From positions 496,001 to 560,000 of the forward strand of contig NZ_JAJCTD010000001.1 of assembly GCF_020564565.1 (NCBI RefSeq): a DNA stretch of 64,000 nucleotides. Direction: 5' to 3'. The position numbers and the translations under genes were made by a program. Below the pieces are notes generated by a model. That model made no database searches. It saw only the letters and a list, made by a program, of their open reading frames with translations, and was not told the DNA's origin. Below are positions 54,355-63,829 of the stretch, piece by piece. Positions within the stretch are counted from its first letter, which is position 1. Each line of letters opens with the position of its first letter. Origin of the DNA: Rhodobacter sp. Har01. GTDB taxonomy: Bacteria; Pseudomonadota; Alphaproteobacteria; Rhodobacterales; Rhodobacteraceae.

Positions 54355-55434
54355 TCAGCCGGTGCGGAACTGCTTGGCGAGTTTCAGGCCCTGGCCCTGG
54401 TAGTTCGAGGCGATGCCGGTGCCATACAGGCGGTCGGGGCGGGCGGCCATGCGTTCGTAGATCAGCCGGCCGACGATCTGACCGTGTTCCAGCACGAAAG
54501 GCGCCTCGTGGCAGCGCACCTCGAGCACGCCACGGCTGCCCTTGCCGCCAGCCGAGGCATGGCCGAAGCCGGGGTCGAAGAAGCCCGCATAATGCACCCG
54601 GAACTCGCCCACCATGGCCAGGTAGGGCGCCATTTCGGCGGCGTAGTCGGGCGGGATCGTCACCGCTTCGCGCGACACCAGGATGTAGAAGGCGCCGGGG
54701 TCCAGGATGATGCGGCCATCGTCGGCATGAACCTCTTCCCAGAAGTCGCGCGCGGGGTAGGCGGCGATGCGGTCAAGGTCGACCACCCCGGTATGCGGCT
54801 TGGCGCGGTAGCCGACCAGCGTGCCGGACACGGGCTTGAGGTCGACCGAGAAGCCCAGGCCCTCGGAGATGACCGGGGTGCCATCGACCAGCGGCTCGGC
54901 GGCGTGCAGCGCGGCAAGGTCGGCATCGGACAGCACCGCCTGACCGGCGCGGAAGCGGATCTGGTTCAGCCGCTGGCCCTGGCGCACCAGCACCGAGAAC
55001 GACCGCGGGCAGACCTCGGCGTAAAGCGGGCCGCTGTAACCTTCGGGGATTCGGTCGAATTCCATTCCGCCGTCGGTGATCGCGCGGGTCAGCAGGTCCA
55101 GCCGCCCGGTCGAGGACTTGGCATTGGCCACCGCGGTAATGCCGGGCGGCAGGGCCAGGCCTTCGGCCAGCGGCACCACATAGACGCAGCCCTTTTCCAG
55201 CACCGCTCCGTCGCGCAGGTCGACCCGGTGCATGCCGAATTCATCGATCCGGTCGGCCACCTTGCGGCCCGCCCCGGCCAGGAACGAGGCGCGCACCCGA
55301 TAGGCCACCGAGCCAAGCCGCAGGTCCAGACTGGCGGGCTGCACCTGGGCCTCCAGCACCGCCGGATCGGCGGCGATGGCGCCCGCGGTCACAAGGGCGC
55401 GGATGGCGTGATCGGGCAGGACGCCGGCTGTCAT
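54355..55434 (-). CDS. dcd: Long-form 2'-deoxycytidine 5'-triphosphate deaminase
   Basis: 359 residues, about twice the enteric Dcd. N-terminal half has QVQPASLDLRLG and SSTGRLDLLTRAITDGG; the C-terminal half has a second dUTPase-like fold with FILDPGAFYILVS-like (RIILDPGAFYILVSRE), HYAGFFDPGFGHA and ASNYQGQGLKLAKQF. Dcd-type enzymes supply dUTP for thymidylate synthesis. The double-length form is typical of this order. Start MTAGVLPDHAIR. Confidence 0.9.
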   Translation of the reverse strand: MTAGVLPDHAIRALVTAGAIAADPAVLEAQVQPASLDLRLGSVAYRVRASFLAGAGRKVADRIDEFGMHRVDLRDGAVLEKGCVYVVPLAEGLALPPGITAVANAKSSTGRLDLLTRAITDGGMEFDRIPEGYSGPLYAEVCPRSFSVLVRQGQRLNQIRFRAGQAVLSDADLAALHAAEPLVDGTPVISEGLGFSVDLKPVSGTLVGYRAKPHTGVVDLDRIAAYPARDFWEEVHADDGRIILDPGAFYILVSREAVTIPPDYAAEMAPYLAMVGEFRVHYAGFFDPGFGHASAGGKGSRGVLEVRCHEAPFVLEHGQIVGRLIYERMAARPDRLYGTGIASNYQGQGLKLAKQFRTG

Positions 55435-55461
55435 CGCTGGCCCCCCCTGGCCCCGAAATGA

Positions 55462-55497
55462 AAGACCGCCCGCACTGCGCTGCAGGCGGACGGTCTT
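55462..55497 (-). terminator. Intrinsic terminator of tRNA-Pro
   Basis: On the minus strand AAGACCG-T-CCGC pairs with GCGG-G-CGGTCTT (12 bp with one U-G pair), followed by TTTCATTT. It begins four bases after the tRNA 3' end. Confidence 0.8.
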
Positions 55498-55501
55498 GCA
55501 A

Positions 55502-55579
55502 TGGTCGGGCCGGAGAGATTCGAACTCTCGACCTCCCGCCCCCCAGACGGACGCGCTAACCAGGCTGCGCTACGGCCCG
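55502..55579 (-). tRNA. tRNA-Pro (anticodon GGG)
   Basis: 78 nt including encoded CCA. Acceptor CGGGCCG pairs with CGGCCCG; D arm GCGCAGCCTGGTTAGCGC; anticodon loop CTGGGGG gives GGG; T arm AGAGTTCGAATCTCT. Reads CCC codons. Confidence 0.94.
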
Positions 55580-55703
55580 ACACGCGGTTGTCATACCGGT
55601 TTTCCAAGCAGGGGCAAGCAGGAAGTTGCAGCGCGCCGCAGCCGTCGTCCATTGCCTGGGCGGGTGCCTGGGCGGGTGCCAAAGCGAGTGCCAGAGCGGC
55701 CAT

Positions 55704-56480
55704 TCACGCAGAGTGCGGCGGGCTGAGCCGCTGCCGCAGCGCGACGATCCGCGCGGCAATTTCCGCCAGCGGCTCGGCCTTGTGGGCCAGGCTGCCGCGC
55801 GGCAGGGCGCGCAGGCGGCCGGCCAGCGTGGCCGTCGGGGCATCGTCCTGGGTCGGGGCCGCGGCAAAGCGGCGGATGCGGGCCGGCGGAGGCGCGGGCG
55901 CCGCCGGTGCGGCGTCGGCCTCGGGCGCTTCGTGTCCGGGGGGCGCGACCCTGGGCGGGACGGCGGCTGCTGCGGAGCCACGGAAAAGCGCAAGCTGGGG
56001 TTCGGGTTCGGTCTCTTCTGTCGCCTCGGCGCCAGCCTCGGGGAAGGGGTCGGGCGCCGACCCCGGCCGGGGCGATGCCGGGGCCTTGGCATCCAGGGCC
56101 GCTTCCAGCGCGGTTGCGGTGGCGTCCTCCACTTCGTCCGGTGAGGCGGCCTCTTCGATGTCCAGCCGTGCGGACATGGCGGCGTCCAGCGCCTGTTCCT
56201 CGGGGCTGGCTTCCTCGGCCAGGCCCGAGACATGGCGGATGCCCTGTTCGCGCAGGATCTTCTGCACGCCGCGGATGGTCAGGCCTTCCTCATGCAGGAG
56301 CCGCTTGATCCCCGACAGCAGCGCCACGTCGGACGGCCGGTAATAGCGCCGGCCGCCGGCCCGCTTGACCGGCCTGATCTGCGGAAAGCGGCTTTCCCAG
56401 AAGCGCAGCACATGGGCCGGAGTCTCCAGCGCCTCGGCCACCTCGGAGATGGTGCGGAAGGCCTCGGGCGACTTGTCCAT
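55704..56480 (-). CDS. MerR-family regulator
   Basis: 258 residues. MerR helix-turn-helix at the start ([36 protein letters not shown]) and a long Ala/Pro/acidic C-terminal part without a known effector domain. This is the MerR protein usually found next to ihfA in alphaproteobacteria. Target unknown. It lies 12 bp after ihfA on the same strand. Confidence 0.88.
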   Translation of the reverse strand: MDKSPEAFRTISEVAEALETPAHVLRFWESRFPQIRPVKRAGGRRYYRPSDVALLSGIKRLLHEEGLTIRGVQKILREQGIRHVSGLAEEASPEEQALDAAMSARLDIEEAASPDEVEDATATALEAALDAKAPASPRPGSAPDPFPEAGAEATEETEPEPQLALFRGSAAAAVPPRVAPPGHEAPEADAAPAAPAPPPARIRRFAAAPTQDDAPTATLAGRLRALPRGSLAHKAEPLAEIAARIVALRQRLSPPHSA

Positions 56481-56492
56481 GCGGCGTGGTCC

Positions 56493-56798
56493 TTACTTCT
56501 TTTTCCTGCCCGCGGCCACGCGGTCCTTCATCAGGTGCGAGGGCCGGAACGACAGCACCCGGCGCGGCGAGATCGGCACTTCGTCGCCGGTCTTGGGGTT
56601 GCGGCCGACCCGCGCCGACTTGGCCCGCACCGAGAAGGTGCCGAAGGACGAGATCTTGACCATCTCGCCGGTGGCCAGTGCGTCGGACATGTGCTGCAGC
56701 ACCGATTCGACCAGATTGGCGGATTCGTTGCGGCTGAGACCCACCTCGCGGAACACCGCTTCGGTGAGGTCCATCCGTGTCAGGGTCTTCTCGCTCAT
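56493..56798 (-). CDS. ihfA: Integration host factor alpha subunit
   Basis: 101 residues of the HU/IHF family. The beta-arm sequence [12 protein letters not shown] and [14 protein letters not shown] identify the alpha subunit. With IHF-beta it bends DNA at specific sites. Start at the ATG giving MSEKTLTR; a TTG one codon earlier is also possible but not typical. The GGGGGGATTT before it supplies a weak ribosome binding site. Confidence 0.95.
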   Translation of the reverse strand: MSEKTLTRMDLTEAVFREVGLSRNESANLVESVLQHMSDALATGEMVKISSFGTFSVRAKSARVGRNPKTGDEVPISPRRVLSFRPSHLMKDRVAAGRKKK

Positions 56799-56906
56799 CA
56801 AAATCCCCCCCGGGTTTTCCAGCAGGATGGGGTGTATGGAATTGCCTTGTCAATATCAAAGGCTTGGCCGCGGGCCTTGAAGCGGCCCTGAGGTGCAAAT
56901 ACCGGC

Positions 56907-57878
56907 CTACCAGCGCAGGACGACGGCGCCCCAGGCCAGTCCGCCGCCGATCGCCTCGGTCACGATCAGGTCGCCGGGCTTGATCTGGCCGCGCGCCTTG
57001 CCCACCGACAGCGCCAGGGGAATCGACGCGGCCGAGGTGTTGCCGTGGTCCTGCACGGTGACGACGACGCGGTCCATCGACACCTGCATGCGCTTGGCGG
57101 TGCCCTCGATGATGCGGATATTGGCCTGGTGCGGCACGATCCAGTCGACATCGGCGCTGCCAAGGCCGGCTTTCTCAAGCGCGGCATGGGCGGTTTCGGC
57201 CAGCTTCTCGACAGCGTGGCGAAAGACCTCCTTGCCCTCCATCCGCAGCTTGCCGGTGGTGCCGGTCGAGGTGCCGCCATCGACGTAGAGAATGTCCTTG
57301 TGGCGGCCGTCCGAGTTGAGGTCGGTGGACAGGATGCCGCGGTCGGCGGGGGTGCCGGCAGCTTCGGTGCGTTCCAGGATCAGCGCCCCGGCGCCGTCGC
57401 CGAACAGCACGCAGGTGCCGCGGTCTGTCCAGTCCATCAGGCGCGAGAAGATCTCGGCGCCGATCACCAGAACGCGGGTGGCCTGGCCGGCAATGATCAG
57501 CGCATTGGCGGTGGTCAGGGCGAAGACGAAGCCGGCGCAGACCGCCTGCACGTCGAAGGCGAAGCCGCGGGTCATGCCGAGGTTCGCCTGCACCATGGTG
57601 GCGGCCGAGGGAAAGGTCAGGTCGGCGGTCGAGGTGGCAAGGATGATGGCGTCGATCTCGTCGGCCTGCATCCCGGCATCTTCGAGGGCGGCTTTCGCGG
57701 CGCGGGTGGCAAGGTCCGCGGTGGTCTGGCCCGGGCCGGCAAGGTGGCGCCGCTCGATCCCCGAGCGGGAGCGGATCCAGTCGTCCGAGGTGTCGAGGCT
57801 TGCTTCGAATTCGGCATTCGAAACCACGCGGTCAGGCAGGTAGTGCCCGACGCCCCTGACCACGGCGCGTATCGTCAT
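56907..57878 (-). CDS. fabH: Beta-ketoacyl-ACP synthase III
   Basis: 323 residues with the catalytic Cys114 in VQAVCAGF, His in PHQANIRI and Asn in HGNTSAASIP. It starts fatty acid synthesis by condensing acetyl-CoA with malonyl-ACP. Its start overlaps the plsX stop by four bases; ihfA follows 108 bp downstream. Conserved alphaproteobacterial order. Confidence 0.96.
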   Translation of the reverse strand: MTIRAVVRGVGHYLPDRVVSNAEFEASLDTSDDWIRSRSGIERRHLAGPGQTTADLATRAAKAALEDAGMQADEIDAIILATSTADLTFPSAATMVQANLGMTRGFAFDVQAVCAGFVFALTTANALIIAGQATRVLVIGAEIFSRLMDWTDRGTCVLFGDGAGALILERTEAAGTPADRGILSTDLNSDGRHKDILYVDGGTSTGTTGKLRMEGKEVFRHAVEKLAETAHAALEKAGLGSADVDWIVPHQANIRIIEGTAKRMQVSMDRVVVTVQDHGNTSAASIPLALSVGKARGQIKPGDLIVTEAIGGGLAWGAVVLRW

Positions 57879-58999
57879 TTGGATGGAATGCTCCTTGCCA
57901 CCGCGCTTGCGGCCCCCACTGGCGGCGCATCCTGCCCCGCGGTGTCGGCCGATGCAACCCGCGCCGCCATGCGTTCCAGAAAGCCCGAGCGGGCAAGGTT
58001 GAAGGCCAGACTGACCGCCGCCGAGACGCCGGTGGCGTCGGCGCCGCCGTGGGATTTCACCACGGTGCCGTTCAGGCCCAGGAACACGCCGCCGTTCACG
58101 CGCCGGGGGTCGATGCGTTTCTGCAGCCTTTTCAGTGAGTTGAGCGCCAGAAGCGCGGCGAACTTCGACAGCAAGCCAGCCCCGAACGCCTCGCGCAGGA
58201 AGTCTGAGATCAGCTTGGCGGTGCCTTCGCCGGTTTTCAGCGCGACGTTGCCGGTGAAGCCGTCGGTGACGATCACGTCGACGCGATCCGAGGGGATGTC
58301 GAGACCTTCCACAAAGCCCACGCAGTCGTAGCCGCCGGCCTCGGCGCGCGAGGCCAGCAGGTCCAGCGCCTCTTTCAGCTCGGCGCGGCCCTTGTGTTCT
58401 TCGGTGCCGACGTTCAGCAGGCCGACGCGCGGCCGCGCCAGCGCCAGGCCGTTGCGGGCATAGGCGGCACCCATGATGGCGTATTGCAAGAGGTCGGCCG
58501 CATCGGCCTTCACATCGGCGCCGACGTCGAGCATGACGTTGAAGCCGCCAGGGTTGCGACAGGGCCAGAGGCAGGCGATGGCGGGGCGGTTCACCCCGGG
58601 CAGCTTGCGCAGCCGCAGCATCGATACCGCCATCAGCGCGCCGGTATTGCCGCAAGACACCACGGCGCCCGCCTCGCCGGCGCGCACGGCGTCGATGGCG
58701 CCCCACATCGAGGTGTCCTGGCCATGCCGCATCACCTGGCTGGGCTTGTCGGTCATCGCCACGGCGCGGTCGGTGTGGCGCAGCGTCACCCGGCCGGCGA
58801 GCGAAGCTTCGCGGGCGAGAAGCGGCGCCACCAGCGCTTCATCGCCGAAAAGAAGCACATCGAGGCCCGGGTTGCGCGCGACCGAATCGACAAGGCCGGC
58901 AACCACCGCCGCCGGCCCCTTGTCGCCGCCCATGGCGTCGACCGAAATCACGGTTCGCTCGGGGCCCGAGGTTTCCGGCGTGAGACGTCCGTTGGCCAT
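57875..58999 (-). CDS. plsX: Phosphate acyltransferase PlsX
   Basis: 374 residues. SVDAMGGDKGP near the start, GNTGALMAVSML, NVGTEEHKG and VTDGFTGNVALKTGEG are the family signatures. It makes acyl-phosphate from acyl-ACP for phospholipid synthesis. The ATG at 58999 gives MANGRLTPE; the frame is open further upstream through the end of rpmF. Next gene fabH overlaps. Confidence 0.95.
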   Translation of the reverse strand: MANGRLTPETSGPERTVISVDAMGGDKGPAAVVAGLVDSVARNPGLDVLLFGDEALVAPLLAREASLAGRVTLRHTDRAVAMTDKPSQVMRHGQDTSMWGAIDAVRAGEAGAVVSCGNTGALMAVSMLRLRKLPGVNRPAIACLWPCRNPGGFNVMLDVGADVKADAADLLQYAIMGAAYARNGLALARPRVGLLNVGTEEHKGRAELKEALDLLASRAEAGGYDCVGFVEGLDIPSDRVDVIVTDGFTGNVALKTGEGTAKLISDFLREAFGAGLLSKFAALLALNSLKRLQKRIDPRRVNGGVFLGLNGTVVKSHGGADATGVSAAVSLAFNLARSGFLERMAARVASADTAGQDAPPVGAASAVARSIPSK

Positions 59000-59030
59000 T
59001 GGGCTTGCTATGTTCTGGCGAAGGATCGGC

Positions 59031-59237
59031 TTACGCCGCGTCTTCGTCGATGTCCACTTCCTTGGCCGCGGCCACGACTTCACGCGCGTCATAGTGACCG
59101 CAGGCAGAGCAGACGTGGTGCGGACGCTTCAACTCGCCGCAGTTCGGGCATTCGTTGGGGTTGGCGGCGACCAGCGCGTCATGGGCGCGGCGCATGTTCC
59201 GGCGGGAACGGGTGGTGCGGTTCTGCGGGACAGCCAT
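59031..59237 (-). CDS. rpmF: Ribosomal protein L32
   Basis: 68 residues. [20 protein letters not shown] and the four zinc cysteines in [18 protein letters not shown]. Part of the large ribosomal subunit. Short basic protein directly upstream of plsX, as in most bacteria. Confidence 0.97.
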   Translation of the reverse strand: MAVPQNRTTRSRRNMRRAHDALVAANPNECPNCGELKRPHHVCSACGHYDAREVVAAAKEVDIDEDAA

Positions 59238-59410
59238 GTCTCGACCTTTGGAGTGAGGGGGGACAGGCCCCGGATTTCCTCTGCAGATCAGACCCTTGGG
59301 CAATAGCCGACGGATGCTGGTCCACAGCTTGAATGAGGCGCGGAACATACTCGGATTCGGCCCGGGCGCAAGCCCTATTTCCGCCCCTGTTGCCGCCCCT
59401 GTGGCAGGCG

Positions 59411-59965
59411 TCAGCCGGCGTCCGAACCGCCGCCTTCGGGGGCCTTGGGCTTGAGCGCTGCAAGCGCCGCAAAGGGCCTCAGGTCAGCCTCGCGCAGGGG
59501 TTCCACGCCGGGCGGGGCGAAGACCGCCTCGCCCAGATCGGCGCCGGGCGCCCGCGGATAGGGCGGCAGCGCCAGCGCCAGCGCCTCGGCCACGACCGCC
59601 GCCAGGTCGATGAAGGCGGGCAGCGGCTCGACGGTGTCATCGTCGGGCATCTCGGCCTCTTCGGCCTGCGGGTCGGCATAATCGGCCAGGTAGCGGCGCA
59701 GCACGGGTTCGTCGATCCGGGCCGGCACCGGCGCCAGTGTCACCACGCAGGATTGGGTCAGCCGGGCGGTCAGCCGGCCCTCAAGGCGGAAATCGTCGCG
59801 GCCCTCGGGGGCGAAGGCGCCGTCGAAAGCCAGCGCGTCGATGCCCGGCAGATCCAGCGTCATGGCAAGGGCCGCGAGGGCCGGCGCGTCGGCGGTCCAG
59901 CGGACCGGCGTCGGGTGCCGGTGCGACAATGCGCCGGTGCGAAAGGTGGGGGCGTCGTCGGTCAT
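59411..59965 (-). CDS. YceD/DUF177 protein
   Basis: 184 residues. The middle segment [22 protein letters not shown] and the acidic stretch that follows are typical of the YceD family, whose genes precede rpmF. In E. coli and in plants members are linked to 23S rRNA processing. Divergent from bamE. Start at the ATG giving MTDDAPTF. Confidence 0.88.
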   Translation of the reverse strand: MTDDAPTFRTGALSHRHPTPVRWTADAPALAALAMTLDLPGIDALAFDGAFAPEGRDDFRLEGRLTARLTQSCVVTLAPVPARIDEPVLRRYLADYADPQAEEAEMPDDDTVEPLPAFIDLAAVVAEALALALPPYPRAPGADLGEAVFAPPGVEPLREADLRPFAALAALKPKAPEGGGSDAG

Positions 59966-60104
59966 GGCGCGGTGTCCGGGTCGGGTTTGCCTGAAGCAGG
60001 GGCGGGGCGGGCCCTTGCGTTCTTGAACATAGGGCGTGGCATCTGTTATCCCAAGGCGCAAGAGCCAATCGGGTGCGTGGACACCCCAAGGACAAGGGGC
60101 AGGG

Positions 60105-60611
60105 ATGGCGGTCAGTTCCAGGGAAGCGCGGCGCTTCGGCGGCGGTGGCTTCGGCATCGGGCGGCTGGTTGCGCGCCTTCGTCTGGCGGCGCTGGCGCTG
60201 GTGGTCTTCGCGGCGGCCTGCTCGGCAGTCTACCGCAACCACGGCTATGTGCCGGTCGAGGAAGATCTGGCGCAGATCGAGGTCGGGGTCGACACCCGCG
60301 AGACGGTGGCCGAAAAGATCGGCCGGCCTTCGGCGCAGGGTCTGTTGAACGACGTGGGCTGGTTCTACGTGCAGAGCCGGTTCAAGCATTATGGCCCGAA
60401 AGAGCCCGAGGAGATCGACCGCCAGGTGCTGGCGGTGACCTTCACCGAGGCCGGCGTGGTGGAGAACATCGGCCGCTACGGGCTGGAAGACGGCCGCATG
60501 ATCGAGATTTCGCGCCGGGTGACCGAGACCAACGTCAAGGGCGTGGGCTTCATCCGGCAGTTGTTGTCGAACTTCGGCCGCATCCAGTTGTCCGATCTGG
60601 CCGGAGACTGA
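60105..60611 (+). CDS. bamE: Outer membrane assembly lipoprotein BamE
   Basis: 168 residues. A basic, rather long N-terminus leads to a hydrophobic segment and a lipobox AAAC at about residue 39, then the SmpA/BamE domain: NHGYVPVEEDLAQIEVGVDTRETVAEKIG and WFYVQSRF with VLAVTF. It helps the BAM complex insert outer-membrane proteins. GGGCAGGG precedes the ATG at 60105; an upstream in-frame ATG at 60036 would lengthen the signal region and is less likely. Confidence 0.9.
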   Translation: MAVSSREARRFGGGGFGIGRLVARLRLAALALVVFAAACSAVYRNHGYVPVEEDLAQIEVGVDTRETVAEKIGRPSAQGLLNDVGWFYVQSRFKHYGPKEPEEIDRQVLAVTFTEAGVVENIGRYGLEDGRMIEISRRVTETNVKGVGFIRQLLSNFGRIQLSDLAGD

Positions 60612-60668
60612 CGACGCGGGCCGGACCAGCGGGCCGGACCAGCGGATTTGCGACGCGGCTGAGGGCGC

Positions 60669-61064
60669 TCAGTCCGGCTTTGGCTGGAATCGCAGCGCCA
60701 CGCCGTTCATGCAGTAGCGCAGGCCGGTGGGGGCCGGGCCGTCTGGGAAGACATGGCCCAGGTGCGCCTCGCAGCGGGCGCAATGAACTTCGGTGCGGCG
60801 CATGAAGAAGCTGCGATCGGTGGTCTCGCCCACCGCCTGCGCGTCGAGCGGCTGGAAGAACGAAGGCCAGCCGGTGCCCGAATCGAACTTGGACGCGGCA
60901 TCGAACAATGGCGCGTCGCAGCAGATGCAGCGGAATGTGCCGGGGCCTTTCGGAAAGTCGTCATGGCTGAAGGGGCGTTCGGTGCCGTGCTTGCGGGCCA
61001 CCTTGTAGGCGAGGTCGGAAAGCTGGGCCCGCCACTCGGCATCGGTCTTGACGATCTTGTCCAT
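60669..61064 (-). CDS. msrB: Peptide methionine-R-sulfoxide reductase
   Basis: 131 residues. Zinc cysteines CxxC at 46/49 and 95/98, [10 protein letters not shown] and the catalytic Cys118 in RYCMNGVAL. Repairs oxidised methionine in proteins. Cytoplasmic, as no signal peptide is seen. AAAGGAG precedes the start. A start seven codons upstream (MAKEFPRM) is possible. Confidence 0.95.
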   Translation of the reverse strand: MDKIVKTDAEWRAQLSDLAYKVARKHGTERPFSHDDFPKGPGTFRCICCDAPLFDAASKFDSGTGWPSFFQPLDAQAVGETTDRSFFMRRTEVHCARCEAHLGHVFPDGPAPTGLRYCMNGVALRFQPKPD

Positions 61065-61118
61065 CCTTGGGAACTCCTTTGCCATTGATCTAGGGCGCCA
61101 GGGGCGCGGGGAAAAGGG

Positions 61119-61844
61119 ATGCAGCCGCTGATCCGGGGCAGATACGTCGCGCGGCTGGCCGAGGGGCCGGCGGACATCGCGCGCATGCTGGCGCTGCGGG
61201 GAGCGGTGTTCCGGGCTGGCGGCGATGATGCCGACGCGCTGGATGCGCGCTGCCGGCATGTGCTGGTGGAAGGGGCCGGGGGCACGCTGTGCGGCGGCTT
61301 TCGGGTGGCGATCCTGCAATCCGCCGCGCTGGAGCAGGGCTATGCGGCGCAATTCTACGATCTGGCGCCGCTGGCGGGGGATGCGCGGCCGTCTGTCGAG
61401 ATGGGGCGGTTCTGCCTGGCGCCGGGTCTGGCCGACCCGGACGTGCTGCGGCTGGCCTGGGCGGCGATGACGCAGATCGTGGATGCGGCGGGGGCAGGGC
61501 GGATGATCGGCTGCACGTCCTTTGCAGGCGCCGACTGGCAGCCGCATCGCGCGGCGCTGGCCTTGCTGGCGGACCGCCACCTGGGGCCTGTGGGCCTGCG
61601 GCCGGGGCGGCGGGCGGCAGAGGTGGTGGAGTTTCCGGCGCTGGCCGGGCCGGTCACCGACCGGACGGCGGCCCTTGCGGGCCTGCCGCCGCTGTTGCGC
61701 AGCTATCTGGGGATGGGGGGCTGGGTCAGCGACCATGCGGTCGCCGACCGCGATCTGGACACGCTGCACGTCTTTACCTGCGTCGAGGTGGACGGCGTGC
61801 CCGCGGCCCGCGCGGCCAGCCTGCGGGCCGTGGCGCGCGACTAG
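61119..61844 (+). CDS. OlsB-like acyl-ACP-dependent acyltransferase (ornithine lipid type)
   Basis: 241 residues with an N-acyltransferase (GNAT-like) fold. [40 protein letters not shown] and [24 protein letters not shown] are typical of the OlsB group that adds a 3-hydroxy fatty acid to ornithine. An OlsA partner is not in the window. Stop codon shares the four bases CTAG with that of the convergent gene. Confidence 0.85.
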   Translation: MQPLIRGRYVARLAEGPADIARMLALRGAVFRAGGDDADALDARCRHVLVEGAGGTLCGGFRVAILQSAALEQGYAAQFYDLAPLAGDARPSVEMGRFCLAPGLADPDVLRLAWAAMTQIVDAAGAGRMIGCTSFAGADWQPHRAALALLADRHLGPVGLRPGRRAAEVVEFPALAGPVTDRTAALAGLPPLLRSYLGMGGWVSDHAVADRDLDTLHVFTCVEVDGVPAARAASLRAVARD

Positions 61845-62821
61845 CCGCGACCGCGACGCCCGCCGCGGCGGCCGCCGGCGGCGGATTGGGCGGCGGCAGA
61901 GGCCTCGGCGAAGGTCATGCCGCCTTCGACCGCCTCAAGCACCTTGGCAAAGCGAATCCATTCGCCGCCGTTGGCATCGTGGTTCATCAGGAAGTTGGCG
62001 GCGCGGATCGCCTCCATTTCCTGCTGGCGGACCGGGTTCATGATCGCCGAGGTCATCCCGGCACCGATGGCCATCGGCAGGAAGGCCCCGTTGATGCCGT
62101 GGCGGTGCGGCAGGCCGAAGCTGATGTTCGATGCCCCGCAGGTGGTGTTCACCCCCAACTCGTCGCGCAGCCGGCGCACCAGCGCGAAGACCTGCTGGCC
62201 GGCGCTGCCCATGGCGCCGACCGGCATCACCAGCGGATCGACCACGATGTCATGCGCGGGAATGCCGAAATCGGCCGCGCGCTCGACGATCCTTTTCGCC
62301 ACCGCAAAGCGCACGTCGGGGTCTTCCGAAATGCCGGTGTCGTCGTTGGAAATCGCCACCACCGGCACGTTGTATTTCTTGACCAGCGGCAGGACGAGTT
62401 CCAGCCGGTGCTCTTCGCCGGTGACCGAGTTCAGCAAGGGGCGGCCTTCGCAGGCCATCAGGCCGGCTTCCAGGGCGCCGGGAACCGACGAATCGATGCA
62501 CAGGGGCACGTCGACGGTTTGCTGCACGATCTCGATCAGCGCCTTCATCAAGGGCGGCTCGACGAAGTTGTTGTCGGCATAACGCGGATCGGTCGCCATC
62601 TTGTTGGTGAAGACGGCGCCCGAGTTCACGTCCAGCACGGTCGCGCCACAGGCGACCTGTTCCAGCGCGTCGCGGATGACGGTTTCGAAATTCCCCGCCT
62701 CAAGTTCCGCCGCGAGTTTCTTGCGGCCGGTGGGATTGATCCGCTCACCGATCACGCAGAACGGCTCATCAAAGCCGATGACGACGGTTTTCGTTTTCGA
62801 TTCAATAACGGTGCGGGTCAT
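61841..62821 (-). CDS. Methyltetrahydrofolate:corrinoid methyltransferase family protein
   Basis: 326 residues with a pterin-binding TIM barrel: [12 protein letters not shown] at the start, [31 protein letters not shown] and [13 protein letters not shown]. It should move a methyl group between methyl-THF and a corrinoid protein. The C-terminus is a Gly/Arg repeat ([11 protein letters not shown]). It follows the MTHFR-like gene by 26 bp, forming a C1 unit; corrinoid protein and cognate methyltransferase would lie beyond the window edge (inference). Confidence 0.9.
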   Translation of the reverse strand: MTRTVIESKTKTVVIGFDEPFCVIGERINPTGRKKLAAELEAGNFETVIRDALEQVACGATVLDVNSGAVFTNKMATDPRYADNNFVEPPLMKALIEIVQQTVDVPLCIDSSVPGALEAGLMACEGRPLLNSVTGEEHRLELVLPLVKKYNVPVVAISNDDTGISEDPDVRFAVAKRIVERAADFGIPAHDIVVDPLVMPVGAMGSAGQQVFALVRRLRDELGVNTTCGASNISFGLPHRHGINGAFLPMAIGAGMTSAIMNPVRQQEMEAIRAANFLMNHDANGGEWIRFAKVLEAVEGGMTFAEASAAAQSAAGGRRGGRRGRG

Positions 62822-62847
62822 TTCTCAACCTTTGTTCACGGATTCAG

Positions 62848-63774
62848 TCAGGCCGCGCGGGCCGGCTTGCCCGAGGCGCCGCCATTTGCGGTGACCCATT
62901 CGGCATTGGTCTTGATGCCACCCAGCGGGAAGAAATGCACCTGTTCGATTCCGAAGCCCGGGTTTGCCGCCTTCTGGGCCGCAAGGTCGGCCAGAAGTTC
63001 GGTCGGCTCGTAGGGCGTCAGCAGCTTCGACACATCCAGCGCGCGCTTTTGCAGCACCTTGAGCGAGGGGCCGACACCGCAGGCGATGGCGAACTTGATC
63101 AGGGTCTGCAGCTTGGCCGGGCCGGCGATGCCGATGTGAACCGGCAGAGCGATGTTCTCGGCGGCCAGACGGTTGACCCAGTCGATCACCGGCTGGGAGT
63201 CAAAGCAGAACTGCGTGGCCATGGCCATCTGCGCATCGGTGCGCTCGGCGAAGGCGGCTTTCCAGCGCGCGGCTTCCATCACCATGCGGTCCGATCCATC
63301 GGGGTCGATGTCCTTGTTGCCCTCGGGGTGGCCGGCGACGTGCAGCCGTTCAAACCCGTCGAAGGCACCCGATTCCAGCAATTGCATCGAGGTGGCATAG
63401 TCGCCCTGCGGCTGCGGAAGGCCGCCGGCCAGGATCAGGCCCTGGCGCACGCCCGCGTCGCGGTAGCGCGCCACCCAGTCCAGCAGCGTCGCCTTGTCCT
63501 TGATGATGCGCGCGGGAAAGTGCGGCATCGCGGTGAAGCCTTCGGCGCCGACGCGCCGCGCGGTGGCGACCATGTCCTCGATCGGGGTGCCCTCGATATG
63601 GGCGACGTAGACCCGGGTTCCGGCCGGCAGGATGGCGCGGAAATCCGGGATCTTCTCGGCGGTGCGCGGCATCACCTCGATCGAATAGCCCTTGAGAAAG
63701 GCCTCAAGCTGGGCGGCCTGGCCGATCGGAGCGGCAACCGGAGCGGCTTTCTTGCGGAAGGGAAACAGGGCCAT
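62848..63774 (-). CDS. Methylenetetrahydrofolate reductase-like protein
   Basis: 308 residues. SIEVMPRTAEKIPDF, the GLILAGGLPQPQGDYATS region and MATQFCFDSQPVIDWV match the MTHFR barrel family in its divergent, non-MetF form found in Rhodobacterales C1 clusters. It would reduce methylene-THF to methyl-THF or work in the reverse direction. The ATG at 63774 has GGAG eight bases before it; upstream codons in frame are Pro/Ser-rich and unlikely. Confidence 0.85.
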   Translation of the reverse strand: MALFPFRKKAAPVAAPIGQAAQLEAFLKGYSIEVMPRTAEKIPDFRAILPAGTRVYVAHIEGTPIEDMVATARRVGAEGFTAMPHFPARIIKDKATLLDWVARYRDAGVRQGLILAGGLPQPQGDYATSMQLLESGAFDGFERLHVAGHPEGNKDIDPDGSDRMVMEAARWKAAFAERTDAQMAMATQFCFDSQPVIDWVNRLAAENIALPVHIGIAGPAKLQTLIKFAIACGVGPSLKVLQKRALDVSKLLTPYEPTELLADLAAQKAANPGFGIEQVHFFPLGGIKTNAEWVTANGGASGKPARAA

Positions 63775-63829
63775 CAGGCGCTCCTTTAAGCTTGGGGCGG
63801 GGAAGCTTGGGGCGGGCGGGGACATGGGA